Shown in pieces: positions 55,544-63,488 of a stretch of DNA of 64,000 bases. The position numbers and the translations under genes are program-made. The notes under the pieces are model-generated. The model made no database searches and was not told the DNA's origin. It saw only the letters and a list, made by a program, of their open reading frames with translations. This stretch comes from Fusobacterium ulcerans (GTDB lineage Bacteria > Fusobacteriota > Fusobacteriia > Fusobacteriales > Fusobacteriaceae): positions 2,930,282-2,994,281 of the forward strand of contig NZ_CP028105.1 of NCBI RefSeq assembly GCF_003019675.1. The letters run 5' to 3'. Position 1 is the first letter of the stretch. Each line of letters opens with the position of its first letter.

Positions 55544-55867
55544 ATGGGAGCAGGCCTTGTATTGATAGCAGTAGGTGTATGGCTGATGATGAAAAAATCA
55601 AAAATAGAAGCAGAAATATATAAAGGAACTATTGTTGGATTAACAAAGTTTAATAAATATTATATAGTGAGATTTGAATGTGATGGAGAAATGGTAGAGG
55701 CTAAAACAATAGAAGGAGGATTATTAAATTCTGAAGATAAAGTAGGGGAAGAAATAGAGATAGAATACAATAAGGAACAGCCAGAAGTCTGTTCTATAAA
55801 AGGAGCAAATAGAGGATATATCCTTATTATTGCAGGAATTATTTTTATTCTTATTAGGGCGATGTAG
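55544..55867 (+). CDS. Small membrane protein, DUF3592-like
   Basis: A 107-residue protein with an N-terminal hydrophobic helix (AGLVLIAVGVWLMM), a soluble beta domain (KGTIVGLTKFNKYYIVRFEC and EIEIEYNKEQPEVCSI) and a C-terminal helix (YILIIAGIIFILI). The pattern resembles DUF3592-like membrane proteins of unknown role. GGAGGAG precedes the ATG. It ends two bases before the first lipoprotein of the immunity-like array. Confidence 0.55.
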   Translation: MGAGLVLIAVGVWLMMKKSKIEAEIYKGTIVGLTKFNKYYIVRFECDGEMVEAKTIEGGLLNSEDKVGEEIEIEYNKEQPEVCSIKGANRGYILIIAGIIFILIRAM

Positions 55868-55869
55868 CT

Positions 55870-56856
55870 ATGAAAAAAGAGATAAAATATTTTCTAGTGG
55901 CACTAACATTATTATTCATATCATGTGGACAGAAAGCAACAACATACGAAGCAAAAGAAGTATTATCAAAACATTTGATAGAAAGATATGGAGAAGAATT
56001 TGAAATAGGATATATGGGAAGAAGATCAGATGAAAAAGAAATGTGGTATGAAGCAGAAATATATCCAAGTAAATATGTGGGAACAATAAAAGAAAGAGAT
56101 AAATACTATAGAGAATCAGGAACAGTAAATGTAGAAAAAGGAATATTTGGAGAAAAATTAGGAAAAGCAGGGGATACTTATGGAATAGTAAAAGTAAATG
56201 AATCAGCAGAAGAATTTTATGGAAAGAAACTGAAAGAATTATTTGGGAATAATGTATTACAAGTATATGATATATGGTTTAATAGAATATTAGAGGACTA
56301 CAGCTTTGAAAATATAATTAAAGTAAGTGATGAAGAAAGAACAGCCTTAATTATAAAGGGAGGAATCTACATATTTGGAAGAGTAGAAAATGATGAAGAG
56401 AGGGAATGGTATAGGAAACAAATTTACGAATTTATTCAGTTTATGAAGGAGACAGGAACTTTTGAATATGTAGCTTTATGGATAGTGGTTGCTGATGAAA
56501 GAGTATTAAGTAATGAATTTATAGCAAATAATAAAGATAAAGAAAAATTAGTTGAAATGTATAGTAAGAAAGATAAAGAATTTAGAGAACAAAGAGCAAA
56601 AATTATGAAAAAATATACTAAAAGTTATTATGAAACATCAGAAGAAAATATAAAAAAAAGAGTAAATGGAATATTAAAAAGTCAACTATATGACACTAAT
56701 GGAAATGCTATAGGATTTGCAAGATTAACTTATTATAATGAATTGTTAGTTACACCAATTTATTCTCCAAAACAAATTAGAACTAATAATTGGAATGATA
56801 AAATAAAAGAATATAACATAGGAAAAGATGTTGAATTTACAGAAGAATTTTATTAA
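55870..56856 (+). CDS. Paralogous lipoprotein 1 of 3, candidate effector immunity
   Basis: A 328-residue lipoprotein (LTLLFISCGQ lipobox). The first ~205 residues are nearly identical to the two paralogues at 57105 and 58342, including HLIERYGEEFEIGYMGRRSD and VYDIWFNRILEDYSFENIIK. The last ~120 residues are diverged, with only anchors such as IYSPKQI shared. No known domain is recognised. It is followed at once by a fragment matching the N-terminus of the large effector at 59310, which suggests an effector-immunity pair that lost its effector. Location at the membrane facing the periplasm would suit neutralising an injected periplasmic or membrane toxin. Confidence 0.65.
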   Translation: MKKEIKYFLVALTLLFISCGQKATTYEAKEVLSKHLIERYGEEFEIGYMGRRSDEKEMWYEAEIYPSKYVGTIKERDKYYRESGTVNVEKGIFGEKLGKAGDTYGIVKVNESAEEFYGKKLKELFGNNVLQVYDIWFNRILEDYSFENIIKVSDEERTALIIKGGIYIFGRVENDEEREWYRKQIYEFIQFMKETGTFEYVALWIVVADERVLSNEFIANNKDKEKLVEMYSKKDKEFREQRAKIMKKYTKSYYETSEENIKKRVNGILKSQLYDTNGNAIGFARLTYYNELLVTPIYSPKQIRTNNWNDKIKEYNIGKDVEFTEEFY

Positions 56857-56870
56857 AAAAGGAGACAAAT

Positions 56871-57011
56871 ATGAAAATAACAGATAAAGAGTTATTAGCA
56901 ATATGTAATCTAAGTAATCTAAGAATGGAATTTGCAGATATAGCTTCAAAAAGAGATAGAGAAGGAAAAATCCTTTCAAATCATACAATTTATTTAAACT
57001 TAAAAAATTAA
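56871..57011 (+). CDS. Effector N-terminal fragment (1), 46 residues
   Basis: The short frame begins MKITDKELLAICNLSNLRME and ends KILSNHTIYLNLKN. It matches residues 1-53 of the 1388-residue effector (NEITDKELLAICNLSNLRME, KKILSNHTVYSLL), then stops. AAAAGGAGAC gives a good ribosome site. It is either the stub of a deleted effector or a retained small protein. A ~95-bp spacer follows that is repeated after fragment 2. Confidence 0.6.
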   Translation: MKITDKELLAICNLSNLRMEFADIASKRDREGKILSNHTIYLNLKN

Positions 57012-57104
57012 ATATAAAATAAAAATTTTAATATTATGGGAAACTTTTTGATAGAAAATTATGAAAAAGTTTTCTATAAAGTTAAGGTTTAAGAGGGAGG
57101 AAAG
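57012..57104 (+). repeat. Spacer direct repeat (copy 1) of the lipoprotein array
   Basis: This intergenic segment is almost identical to 58249-58341. It contains a hairpin (GGAAACTTTTTGATAGAAAA with TTTTTCATAATTTTC... related to AAAAAGTTTTCTATAA) and the GAGGGAGGAAAG ribosome site of the next lipoprotein. Confidence 0.75.
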
Positions 57105-58076
57105 ATGAAAAAACTATTTAGAATATTTATTATTTTATCAATAACAGTGTTATTCACATCATGTGGACAGGAAGCAACAACATATGAAGCAAAAGAAGCA
57201 TTATCAAAGCATTTGATAGAAAGATATGGGGAAGAATTTGAAATAGGATATATGGGAAGAAGATCAGATGGAAAAGAAGTGTGGTATGAAGCAGAAATAT
57301 ATCCAAGTAAATATGTAGGAACACCAAAAGAAAGAGATAAATACTATAGAGAATCAGGGACAGTAAATATAAAAAAAGGAATATTTGGAGAAAAATTAGG
57401 AAAAGCAGGGGATACTTATGGAATAGTAAAAGTAAATGAATCAGCAGAAGAATTTTATGGAAAGAAACTGAAAGAATTATTTGGGAATAATGTATTACAA
57501 GTATATGATATATGGTTTAATAGAATATTAGAGGACTACAGCTTTGAAAATATAATTAAAGTAAGTGATGAAGAAAGAACAGCCTTAATTATAAAGGGAG
57601 GAATCTACATATTTGGAAGAGTAGAAAATGATGAAGAGAGGGAATGGTATAGGAAACAAATTTACGAATTTATTCAGTTTATGAAGGAGACAGGAACTTT
57701 TGAGTATGTGGATTTAGGTATCACTGTGATAGATGAAAGAGAACTAATAGATGTTACAAATCCAAGAAAGTATATAAAAGATTTATCAAATAATTTAGAT
57801 AAAGAAACTTGGAGAAAGGAAAGGAGAAGATTGATGAAAAAAGCTAATGATGAATTTCAAGAATTAAGTAAAGAAAAAATAAAAGAAAGGATAAATTCAT
57901 TAAATAAAGGAAAATATGATGATTCAGATTATGTTAATTTATTGTTTATTCACATATATTCTCCCAAATATATAGAATCAAAAGGTTGGAATAAAAGTAA
58001 TAGAACAGAATTATATGAAGAAGTAAAAAAATATAATGTTATAGAAGATATAAGCTTTAAACTAGAGTGGTGGTAA
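57105..58076 (+). CDS. Paralogous lipoprotein 2 of 3, candidate effector immunity
   Basis: A 323-residue lipoprotein (ITVLFTSCGQ lipobox), nearly identical to its neighbours up to about residue 200, then distinct (DLGITVIDERELID and onward) until the shared IYSPKYIESKGW. The repeat period from lipoprotein 1 is 1235 bp. Another effector N-terminal fragment starts two bases after its stop. Preserved N-terminus with a variable C-terminus is what is expected if the C-terminal part determines which toxin is neutralised. Confidence 0.65.
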   Translation: MKKLFRIFIILSITVLFTSCGQEATTYEAKEALSKHLIERYGEEFEIGYMGRRSDGKEVWYEAEIYPSKYVGTPKERDKYYRESGTVNIKKGIFGEKLGKAGDTYGIVKVNESAEEFYGKKLKELFGNNVLQVYDIWFNRILEDYSFENIIKVSDEERTALIIKGGIYIFGRVENDEEREWYRKQIYEFIQFMKETGTFEYVDLGITVIDERELIDVTNPRKYIKDLSNNLDKETWRKERRRLMKKANDEFQELSKEKIKERINSLNKGKYDDSDYVNLLFIHIYSPKYIESKGWNKSNRTELYEEVKKYNVIEDISFKLEWW

Positions 58077-58077
58077 A

Positions 58078-58248
58078 ATGAATAAGATAACTGATAGAGA
58101 ATTATTAGCAATATGTAATTTATCAAATTTAAAAATGGAATTTGCAAATATAATAGATAAAGAAACTGAAATAGATGATATTGATAATACAGGTAAAAAG
58201 AAAAAAATCCTGTCAAATCATACAATTTATTTAAACTTAAAAAACTAA
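58078..58248 (+). CDS. Effector N-terminal fragment (2), 56 residues
   Basis: The frame begins NKITDRELLAICNLSNLKME, has a variable DIDNTGKKKK insert and ends KILSNHTIYLNLKN, as in fragment 1. It matches the start of the effector at 59310 and ends at the same point as fragment 1. It starts two bases after lipoprotein 2. Confidence 0.6.
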   Translation: MNKITDRELLAICNLSNLKMEFANIIDKETEIDDIDNTGKKKKILSNHTIYLNLKN

Positions 58249-58341
58249 ATATAAAATAAAGATTTTAATATTATAGGAAACTTTTTGATAGAAAATTATG
58301 AAAAAGTTTTCTATAAAGTTAAGGTTTAAGAGGGAGGAAAG
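58249..58341 (+). repeat. Spacer direct repeat (copy 2) of the lipoprotein array
   Basis: Almost identical to 57012-57104 and precedes lipoprotein 3 as copy 1 precedes lipoprotein 2. The near-identity continues into the coding sequences, so the array is a tandem duplication of ~1.24 kb units. Confidence 0.75.
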
Positions 58342-59301
58342 ATGAAAAAACTATTTAGAATATTTATTATTTTATCAATAACAGCATTATTTCTATCATG
58401 TGGACAGGAAGCAACAACATATGAAGCAAAAAAAGTATTATCAAAGCACTTGATAGAAAGATATGGAGAAGAGTTTGAAATAGGATATATGGGAAGAAGA
58501 TCAGATGGAAAAGAAGTGTGGTATGAAGCAGAAATATATCCAAGCAAATATGTAGGAACACCAAAAGAAAGAGATAAATACTATAGAGAATCAGGAACAG
58601 TAAATATAAAAAAAGGAATATTTGGAGAAAAATTAGGAAAAGCAGGAGATACTTATGGAATAGTAGAAGTAAATGAATCAGCAGAAGAATTTTATGGAAA
58701 GAGGCTGAAAGAATTATTTGGGGATAATGTATTACAAGTATATGATATATGGTTTAATAGAATATTAGAGAACTATAGCTTTGAAAATATAATAAAAGTA
58801 AGCGATGAAGAAAGAACAGCCCTAATTATAAAGGGAGGAATTTACATATTTGGAAGAGTAGAAAATGATGAAGACAGAGAATGGTATAGGAAACAAATTT
58901 ACGAATTTATTCAGTTTATGAAAGAGACAGGAACTTTTGAATATGTGGATTTAAATTTTACAATTAGTGATGAAAGAATTTTTAGCGATAAGTTTTTTAA
59001 TAATTCAAAATTACAATTGGATATGAAAAAATATGGAAATTATATAGAACCAAAAGGTCGGAACCAGATTTTAAATCAAACAAATAAAAGTTATAAAAAT
59101 ACAAATAGAAAAATCATTTTAGATAGAATTAACAATTTGAATAAAAGCAATATTGATAATGAATTTTATGGAATATACTGGCTTTATACTAAAGTATATT
59201 CACCTAAATATATTGAAAGTCAAAAGCTAAAAAATAAAATAAAAAAAGAATATAACAATATTTTTGATATTGAATTTTCAGTTGAAGGGTATAAAGATTA
59301 G
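58342..59301 (+). CDS. Paralogous lipoprotein 3 of 3, cognate immunity candidate
   Basis: A 319-residue lipoprotein (ITALFLSCGQ lipobox), sharing the conserved N-terminal ~200 residues with a few substitutions, then a distinct C-terminus (DLNFTISDERIFSD and a later VYSPKYIESQKL). It starts 1237 bp after lipoprotein 2 and ends eight bases before the intact effector, whose ribosome site (AGGAGG) touches its stop. By position it is the likely cognate immunity protein of that effector. Confidence 0.67.
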   Translation: MKKLFRIFIILSITALFLSCGQEATTYEAKKVLSKHLIERYGEEFEIGYMGRRSDGKEVWYEAEIYPSKYVGTPKERDKYYRESGTVNIKKGIFGEKLGKAGDTYGIVEVNESAEEFYGKRLKELFGDNVLQVYDIWFNRILENYSFENIIKVSDEERTALIIKGGIYIFGRVENDEDREWYRKQIYEFIQFMKETGTFEYVDLNFTISDERIFSDKFFNNSKLQLDMKKYGNYIEPKGRNQILNQTNKSYKNTNRKIILDRINNLNKSNIDNEFYGIYWLYTKVYSPKYIESQKLKNKIKKEYNNIFDIEFSVEGYKD

Positions 59302-59309
59302 GAGGAATT

Positions 59310-62300
59310 ATGAATGAGATAACAGATAAAGAATTGCTAGCAATATGTAATTTATCAAATTTACGAATGGAATTTGCAAATATAATAGAAAGTGAAACAA
59401 CAGAAACAGTAGAAATAAATGGGAAAAAAGAAGTAAAGAAAATCCTGTCAAATCATACAGTTTATTCACTCTTAGAAAAAGAAATAGAAAGTATAAAATT
59501 GGATGAGTTGGGAAAAAATATAGAAAACCCAGATGGAAGTAAAGCACTTCCAAGAGTATTTATGAGAAAAAGAGAAGATGAAAATAAACCATATTCAACA
59601 GTATACAACAGTTTAGATGAATTAAAATATACAGCAGGAATAGTGTATGAATACTATGAACATTTTAAAGCAAGTAATAAAAAGGATAATTTTTTAGAAG
59701 ACTGGGAGATAATATATAGTGGAGATGGATATAATCTTACTACAGAATTTATTGACTATTTAACTGATGTAGAAAAAAATGAAAAGTTGACAAAGGTTCT
59801 CCATTTAAAAGATGAAACAGATGAATATAGATTTGAGGTAAGGAAAAATTCTGATGGAGAATATGATATAAAAAAAATAGATTCAAATAATATCTTAGTT
59901 GAACCTAGTACAGTAGATAAAGAAAAACTTAAAGAAATATATGAATTAACTGAGCAGGAAGTAGATAATACATTATCAGGGATAAAGTTCTATTCACCAA
60001 GAGAATATTATGAAAGTGCCCAAGAAAGAATAAGAATGATAAAAATAGGGTTAAATGTATTTAGAGTTCTCTCTTTCATAGCTCCCCCTATATTTAATGG
60101 TATTAAGAAAAGCAGAGAAATAGCAAAAGCAGCTTCAAGTATACCAGAGTTAACTAAGAAAATAAGTGGAGATGTAAGTGAAGAAGTAGTAAAAGCAGCT
60201 TCAAAAATGGGGAACAATAAAATTAAATTTGATAACAAAAACTTTGAAAAATATGTATCACAAAAGTATCCTGAAATAATAGAATCATTAAACAATGGTA
60301 AAATAAGTAAAGAAGCAGCAGAAATGCAAATAAATAAAGTATTTAAAGAAGGAATTAAAATTTCAATAAAAGGCAGTTCAAAAAGCTTGACAAAGGAGAT
60401 TAGATCTAAACTCCTGTCAGATATGTATACAACAAATAAAATACCAAGAAAAGTTTTTGAATTTCCAAAGGCAAATATGTACAATTTCTTAGGAATGGAT
60501 TTAGAGTTGCCAAATAAGCAAGCAAAAAAAATTATGGAAACAAAATTGTTTGAGGGAATGAGCAAATACTTAAAAGGAAAGGGAATAGAACAAGAGGTTT
60601 CAGAAAATATAAGTAAATATTTAGAAGAAACAATAGTAATAGGAGGCCGTGATTATTTAAAAAATATAGTTAGCATGATTGAAAATATAAGAGTAGATAA
60701 TTTAGGAAATTTATTTAACGGTCTAGCAAAAGAACTGAAAATACTGACATTGCTTAATGAAAATGCAGCATATACTTTTTTTGCTGCTAGCTACTCATTA
60801 GAATATTTAAAAGAAAAAACAAAAAAACAAGAGTTTATTCCAATAGAAAAAGAAAAAATTAATAAAATGATATTTGAATTAGAAGAGATAAAAAAGGGGA
60901 TATTAGAAATACCATTCCAAAAAAATATAAAAATAGATTGTTTTGATTTTGGAGTAAATATATTTGCTAAAACAGAAAAATCAGAAGATAAAAAAGCTAT
61001 AAAAAAAATTGTGGTATGTTTCAAAAATTCCAGTCATGATTCACAAATAAATGAAAGATTGAGAAATGGAGAATTATATAACGAATTGATTCTTTTAGAT
61101 TTAGTACGAGGATATCTTCTTCCAAAAATATTAGAAGAGAAGATGGAATTAGATGTAAATAAATTGGAAATAGTCGTAACAGGTTTTAATACAGGAGCAG
61201 AATTGGCAGGTGTATTTAGAATGCTGAGTGGCTATGAAGCAAGAGTATTTAAAACACGAAGTTTAAACATAGATGCAGAGCTTCTTTCCTTTAATACAAA
61301 AGATTTAAGCAACCTTTTTTATGGAAATATATTATCAGTTCTTGAAGAAACAAAAGAGCAGATAAAGAATATTACTATAGATCACACAATAGCACTAATA
61401 TTGGGATATGTAGTATCAGGTGGAACTTCAATAGTAGCAAGTATTATTTTTTCTACAACAGTAGCTTTATTTAATCTTTATGGAATATATATAAAAGAAA
61501 AAAAGATGGAAGAATTATATGTGGCATTATGTAAGGCAGGCTTTATAGAGTGTCCTAAGAAAAATAACTGTAGAAAGTTATTCGCTGATGAATGTGAATA
61601 TATTAGAGAAAAAAAGATTTTTCCTCCATTAGTAGACAATATTTCAGAAGTATACAAAGGGAAAGTAGCACTGACTTTATATCTTAAAAAAAATAATTCT
61701 ATTGGATGGGGTACTAAAGAAATTTTTGTTAAAGTAGAAGACTATCTTTCAATATTAGTAGATAAATGTTATTCAGATTCAAGTGGGGCCTTTTATTTAA
61801 TAGATGCAGACTCTTTAGAAAATGAAAATTATAGAAGTAAAAGATTTAAATATCAGAATTTTCCTGAATCAAGAGATAAAGAAGAGTTTAAAAGAATATT
61901 TAAGAAAGATCTTGGAGAAACAGAAAGCTATAAAATGTATAAAGAAATTTATTATGATTTTAGATTACAGGATGGAGAATATATAGTAAATGGTTATGAA
62001 GACCACTATGCTGATATTTATGATGATGACCCTCAATGGATTAATATGCATAGTGAAAGCTCGAAAATGTCAGAAAGAATACAAAAATATACAATAAATA
62101 CAAAGAAAATTGATGAAAATGATAAAAAAATAGAAATGAGTTCTGGAAATATTTTGAGTTGGTATATTAATATTAACCATAAAATTCAACAAAATTATCA
62201 AAATGGAAAAATAAAACCATATAGCTGTTTTTATACAAAGGGATTTGATTATGGAACAACAGCTTATTTAAGAAAAGAAATAGTAAATTCAGAATATGAT

Positions 62301-63476
62301 GAAAATAAAATAAATAATGAAGAGAAAATGTCAAATGTAATTTCCACAGATAATAGTGAATTTGTATTTTTTCCATTGGTAGAAGGTGGAAATATAATAG
62401 TGGAGAAGCTTGATAATGAAGAATACATAGTTTCCAATGAAAGCATAAGCAATGACTATATAGGAAGTGTATTTAGAAGTTACATGGAGGATTATTATTT
62501 AAAAGGGACAGCTAAGATTAAACCTAAATTAGATAGTTATGAAGATGATAAAAGAAAAAATAAAGACATTATTACAGATAATAAAGAATATCAGAATGAA
62601 TATATTAATATGAGTCCAGTTCCTATTAATTTGAAACCCAAAACAAAAGAAGATTATTACTGTAATATAATAGGTGGTCATCAAATTGTATTGGAATCAA
62701 AAGAAAAAGGAAAAGACCTGAATATGGAATTTATAAAAAAAATGGAAGAAGCAATATTTTTTAAAATAAAGGAAAAAAATATAACTGAACCTTCCTTTCC
62801 ATTATTCTTTAAAATACTTGAAAAATTAAATAAAGCAGGGAATGATTCTATCCTATCTTCATATTATACAATAAGTAATGAAACTGGGGCAAAAGCTAAT
62901 CCAAATACTAAAATATTGAGAATAGGCCATATTGAAAACGGAACTGAAAACTATGATGAAAAATCTTTAAAATATATCTATAATTACTATTATGCAGAAT
63001 ATATTAAAGGAGTATTTTTTAATCCAAATGGTGCTAAAAAGAAAGAACTAGATAGAATAAGAAGAGGATTAATTGAATTTAAAGGAGCTGTTTCCAGAAA
63101 AGGTGAAAAAAATGAGGAAAGAGAAGCTGATAAAAAAGTAGTAGTTTCTCAAGCGGAAATAATATGTAGCAAGAGTAATGGAACAACTTCTAAATTTATA
63201 GCAACAACTTTAAAAAATGCAACTGCTGATAATAAAATAATAGGATGTTCAAAAGATAATGTTCCAATTGTAAATATAGAAAAGTTTCCATTTTGTTCTT
63301 CAGATAAAAATGGTATTTGTAAATGTGAAATACTTCATGAAACAGAATGGAATAATTGTTTAGAAACAAGTGAAATTTTTGGAAAAATAGTTACAAATAA
63401 AAGTAAATTAGTATGTCAAAGAGGTGGCACAATTTCGATAGTAAAAACTAATACAAAAAATATGGATGGAAAATAG
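59310..63476 (+). CDS. Large effector: lipase-like core and C-terminal PAAR-like (DUF4280-type) domain
   Basis: A 1388-residue cytoplasmic-start protein with no signal peptide. The first ~55 residues are the array-conserved leader. Residues ~560-660 follow the class-3 lipase layout (IKKIVVCFKNSSHD, then LEIVVTGFNTGAELAG), but the nucleophile elbow GxSxG reads GFNTG with Asn627 where Ser is expected. Hydrophobic segments lie near 695-730 (ALILGYVVSGGTSIVASIIF). A Cys-rich CPKKNNCRKLFADEC follows. The last ~110 residues resemble DUF4280 PAAR-like domains: SQAEIICSK, NIEKFPFCSSD, KSKLVCQRGGTISIV. The PAAR-like tip would sit on the VgrG-like spike encoded next, which makes this a 'specialised' effector. 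Confidence 0.72.
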   Translation: MNEITDKELLAICNLSNLRMEFANIIESETTETVEINGKKEVKKILSNHTVYSLLEKEIESIKLDELGKNIENPDGSKALPRVFMRKREDENKPYSTVYNSLDELKYTAGIVYEYYEHFKASNKKDNFLEDWEIIYSGDGYNLTTEFIDYLTDVEKNEKLTKVLHLKDETDEYRFEVRKNSDGEYDIKKIDSNNILVEPSTVDKEKLKEIYELTEQEVDNTLSGIKFYSPREYYESAQERIRMIKIGLNVFRVLSFIAPPIFNGIKKSREIAKAASSIPELTKKISGDVSEEVVKAASKMGNNKIKFDNKNFEKYVSQKYPEIIESLNNGKISKEAAEMQINKVFKEGIKISIKGSSKSLTKEIRSKLLSDMYTTNKIPRKVFEFPKANMYNFLGMDLELPNKQAKKIMETKLFEGMSKYLKGKGIEQEVSENISKYLEETIVIGGRDYLKNIVSMIENIRVDNLGNLFNGLAKELKILTLLNENAAYTFFAASYSLEYLKEKTKKQEFIPIEKEKINKMIFELEEIKKGILEIPFQKNIKIDCFDFGVNIFAKTEKSEDKKAIKKIVVCFKNSSHDSQINERLRNGELYNELILLDLVRGYLLPKILEEKMELDVNKLEIVVTGFNTGAELAGVFRMLSGYEARVFKTRSLNIDAELLSFNTKDLSNLFYGNILSVLEETKEQIKNITIDHTIALILGYVVSGGTSIVASIIFSTTVALFNLYGIYIKEKKMEELYVALCKAGFIECPKKNNCRKLFADECEYIREKKIFPPLVDNISEVYKGKVALTLYLKKNNSIGWGTKEIFVKVEDYLSILVDKCYSDSSGAFYLIDADSLENENYRSKRFKYQNFPESRDKEEFKRIFKKDLGETESYKMYKEIYYDFRLQDGEYIVNGYEDHYADIYDDDPQWINMHSESSKMSERIQKYTINTKKIDENDKKIEMSSGNILSWYININHKIQQNYQNGKIKPYSCFYTKGFDYGTTAYLRKEIVNSEYDENKINNEEKMSNVISTDNSEFVFFPLVEGGNIIVEKLDNEEYIVSNESISNDYIGSVFRSYMEDYYLKGTAKIKPKLDSYEDDKRKNKDIITDNKEYQNEYINMSPVPINLKPKTKEDYYCNIIGGHQIVLESKEKGKDLNMEFIKKMEEAIFFKIKEKNITEPSFPLFFKILEKLNKAGNDSILSSYYTISNETGAKANPNTKILRIGHIENGTENYDEKSLKYIYNYYYAEYIKGVFFNPNGAKKKELDRIRRGLIEFKGAVSRKGEKNEEREADKKVVVSQAEIICSKSNGTTSKFIATTLKNATADNKIIGCSKDNVPIVNIEKFPFCSSDKNGICKCEILHETEWNNCLETSEIFGKIVTNKSKLVCQRGGTISIVKTNTKNMDGK

Positions 63477-63488
63477 AAGGGAGGAAGA

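Noticed and set aside
55870-59301. The triplicated region as a CRISPR array or transposon
   Set aside because: The repeat unit is ~1.24 kb of coding sequence; there is no transposase, no terminal repeats and no short regularly spaced repeats. No CRISPR array was seen anywhere in the window.
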